Assembly (NCBI GenBank): GCA_031278315.1
Contig: JAITKS010000433.1
Coordinates: 1-25,373 of the forward strand
DNA: 25,373 nucleotides
Direction of reading: 5' to 3'
DNA from: Planctomycetaceae bacterium
Lineage (GTDB): Bacteria > Planctomycetota > Planctomycetia > Pirellulales > Thermoguttaceae
The number at the start of each line of letters is the position of its first letter. Within the stretch, counting starts at the first letter, position 1. The translations under genes were made by a program, and so were the position numbers. Below, in pieces: positions 24,245 to 25,373 of this stretch. The notes beneath the pieces were generated by a model that did no database searches, was not told the origin of the DNA, and saw nothing but the letters and a program-made list of their open reading frames with translations.

Positions 24245-24420
24245 AGTAATATTTCAGTGGAATTTTTTCGCAGCAGTTTATTTTGATATTGTGGTGTTTA
24301 ATTTTTTTAACACGAAACACACGAAAGTACACGAAAAACACGAAAGTTTCTTTTAGATAATTTTCGTGTATTTTGTGTATTTCGTGATCTCAAAAAAACC
24401 AAAAATTCCGCTGATATATA
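24245..24420. repeat. MITE-like element B3
   Basis: Left end AGTAATATTTCAGTGGAAT (24245-24263); right end ATTCCGCTGATATATA (24405-24420), which lacks the last bases seen in other copies. The interior has CACGAAA units (about 24311-24344) facing TTTCGTG units (about 24360-24386) and shares long stretches with 4690-4879. The next bases lead into the IS630 transposase gene, so its right end may have been cut by that insertion. An apparent antisense extension over this area is not coding. Confidence 0.75.
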
Positions 24421-24468
24421 CATACCATTCTTACTTTCTAATTCGTCAGCAACAAAACAATTTTAATT

Positions 24469-25373
24469 ATGAGTTACAATATCCCTCAAGATCAAATTCA
24501 GGAACTTCAAAAGCAGTATTACAAGAATCGCGGTCATCGTTTTGTGAATCGTATTCGTGTAGTGATTGCGTTTGCTCGCGGATATATTGTTTCAGATCTT
24601 GCTTTAATTTTTATGCTTGACGATGATACGATACGTCGTTATTTTCGCTTGTTATAATGAAGGCGGTATCGATGGTCTTTTGGAAAATCACTACAAGGGT
24701 CGCCCATCTTATTTGACAGACGAGCAGAAGGAAAAATTGAAAGAACATCTCCGTCAAAATATTTATCTTGATGTCAAATCGATAGTAGAATATGTCAATG
24801 CTGCATTCAACGTGAAGTATTCAATACCCGGTATGACCAAGTTGCTGCATGAATTAAATTTTGTGTACAAGAAGCCCAATATTCACCCCAGTGGAGCGGA
24901 TTCAGAAGCCCAACGAAAGTGGGTTCGCAATTACAGAAAACTCCGCAGAAATGCTGGTAAAAACGATGTTTTTTATTTTGTTGACGGCGTCCATCCGCAA
25001 CACAATAGTATGCCTTCTTATGGTTGGATTGAAAAGGGAACCGATGCAGTGATATTGACCAATTCCGGTCGTCAACGAATCAACATTAACGGTGCATTGG
25101 ATATTGATACTCATACTGTTGAAGTGGTCATTAGTCCATCGGTCAATAGTGAATCGGTGAAGCGTTTGATGGACAAATTGATAGAGAATAATCCTGAAGC
25201 AAAGACAATTTATATGATACTTGACAATGCGAGATATTATCATAGTAAGGAAGTGGAAGAGTATCGCAAAAAATTGGGAAAAATAATATTCGTTTTTCTG
25301 CCTCCGTATTCGCCAAATCTGAATATTGTCGAAAGAATTTGGAAATTTTTCAAAAAGAAAATCCTGTACAATA
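24469..25373 (+). mobile_element. IS630-family transposase, two frames, cut by window end
   Basis: The first frame (24469-24657) encodes an N-terminal helix-turn-helix part (MSYNIPQDQIQELQKQYY, ending YFRLL). Translation continues without stops in the +1 frame from about 24653 (YNEGGIDGLLENHYKGRPSY) to the end of the window. The second part carries the DDE catalytic core of the DDE_3 type: Asp in YFVDGVHPQH, Asp in MILDNARYYHS, Glu in PNLNIVERIWKFFKKK. Removing one T in the run CTTGTTATAATG restores a single frame, so this is either a recent frameshift or a two-frame transposase read by ribosomal frameshifting. I see no obvious slippery A-run. IS630 elements insert at TA. The left IS end should lie between 24415 and 24468; the right end is outside. 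Confidence 0.88.

Overview
The window looks like chromosomal DNA of an AT-rich member of the Planctomycetota. This is inferred from gene families rather than a marker gene: a DUF1080 secreted protein, a large HzsA-related cytochrome with an NPCBM-like front, a toroid plus DUF4159 protein, a secretin-N-domain protein with long low-complexity linkers, and a Gfo/Idh/MocA oxidoreductase are all typical of that phylum. Genes are widely spaced, coding strands switch often, and Shine-Dalgarno motifs are present on some genes and absent on others.

Layout. 1-376: interspersed repeat modules. 377-1111: a long leader, then asnB (1112-2776) and a DUF1080 lipoprotein/exported protein gene (3093-3821). 3858-4956: two related MITE-like elements around pth, with rplY following; rplY and pth run on the minus strand and one element lies between them. 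5988-8738: an exporter pair, a YbhG-like membrane fusion protein and a YbhF-like double ATPase, contiguous but without permease genes. 8726-9184: two repeat elements. 9327-12152 (minus): HzsA-related diheme protein. 12286-12728: a nested palindromic element. 12907-15297: toroid/DUF4159 protein. 15335-15627: composite repeat. 15663-20285 (minus): a 1540-residue secretin-like protein. 20903-22440: the squalene-pathway gene hpnC sandwiched directly between heptamer repeat arrays. 23026-24237: Gfo/Idh/MocA oxidoreductase. 24245-24420: a third MITE copy, followed by an IS630-family transposase gene that changes frame and runs off the window.

The most unusual aspect is the intergenic DNA. Almost every gap is occupied by modules drawn from a small set: about 19-bp inverted ends (consensus TGTAATATATCAGTGGAAT), CACAGAG blocks, CACGAAA blocks, GC-rich hairpins with 3-nt loops, GACAGGAT blocks, and a 7-bp tandem repeat (GGTTAGT) next to a CGCATGCG palindrome. 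Modules recur in both orientations and in different combinations. The heptamer arrays meet coding sequences exactly: they supply the stop codons of the YbhF-like gene and of hpnC, and end at the hpnC start codon. I see no CRISPR array, tRNA, rRNA or defence operon.

Functionally the genes are a mix: housekeeping (asnB, pth, rplY), envelope and export (YbhG/YbhF, secretin-like), hopanoid/squalene precursor synthesis (hpnC), and secreted or redox proteins of planctomycete type. Only rplY-pth and the exporter pair look like plausible co-transcribed units.
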